From contig CAKTUZ010000041.1 of assembly GCA_934621605.1 (NCBI GenBank), forward strand, positions 1-14,632: a stretch of DNA of 14,632 nucleotides, read 5' to 3'. Shown piece after piece: positions 14,623-14,632 of this stretch. The notes beneath the pieces are model-generated. The model was not told where the DNA came from and searched no databases. It worked only from the letters and a program-made list of their open reading frames with translations. The first letter of the stretch is position 1, and each line of letters begins with the position of its first letter. The DNA comes from an uncultured bacterium. Lineage in GTDB: Bacteria > Vulcanimicrobiota > Xenobia > Xenobiales > Xenobiaceae. A program made the translations under genes and the position numbers.

Positions 14623-14632
14623 GCTTATCTTT

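Overview
The window looks like chromosomal DNA from a gut-type Bacteroidota, most likely Prevotella/Segatella. The reasons are a hybrid two-component system (HTCS), a regulator type essentially confined to this phylum; promoters matching the Bacteroidota -33 TTTG / -7 TAnnTTTG pattern; A-rich starts without strong Shine-Dalgarno sites; and periplasmic glycoside hydrolases typical of a polysaccharide utilisation locus (PUL). The genus is inferred from overall similarity and cannot be proven here. All five convincing genes lie on the + strand.

Layout: (1) 1-263, a control region with a LacI-type operator overlapping the promoter of the first gene and a possible divergent promoter pointing out of the window. 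(2) 264-1286, a LacI-family repressor. (3) 1287-1489, a short gap with two competing hairpins. (4) 1490-5878, a full-length HTCS with periplasmic propellers, Y_Y_Y domain, transmembrane segment, histidine kinase, receiver and AraC-type DNA-binding domain, ending in a strong terminator. (5) 5879-6422, a 544-base gap with that terminator, a 36-bp tandem repeat, a promoter region and a 22-bp tandem repeat just before the next gene. (6) 6423-14547, three secreted exo-glycosidases in a row: a PA14-containing GH31, a GH2 and a YicI-like GH31. They are separated by gaps of 108 and 172 bases that each hold a hairpin with a T tract. (7) A 17-bp perfect-stem terminator closes the cluster.

Working model, by inference from families: the HTCS senses an oligosaccharide in the periplasm and activates the GH31-GH2-GH31 operon. 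The enzymes then strip side chains from imported oligosaccharides: the GH2 removes beta-galactose and the GH31s remove exposed alpha-xylose. This matches xyloglucan side-chain trimming. No SusC/SusD pair, endoglucanase, GH3, GH43 or fucosidase is in the window, so backbone cleavage and import must be encoded elsewhere. The LacI regulator appears to control itself and perhaps a gene to the left; no copy of its operator was seen near the enzyme genes.

No wholly new gene system is evident. The unusual content is in the non-coding DNA: four distinct repeat families sit in or next to the intergenic gaps. One spans the GH2 stop codon, one lies where HTCS binding sites would be expected, and one is open as a short cysteine-containing reading frame on the opposite strand.
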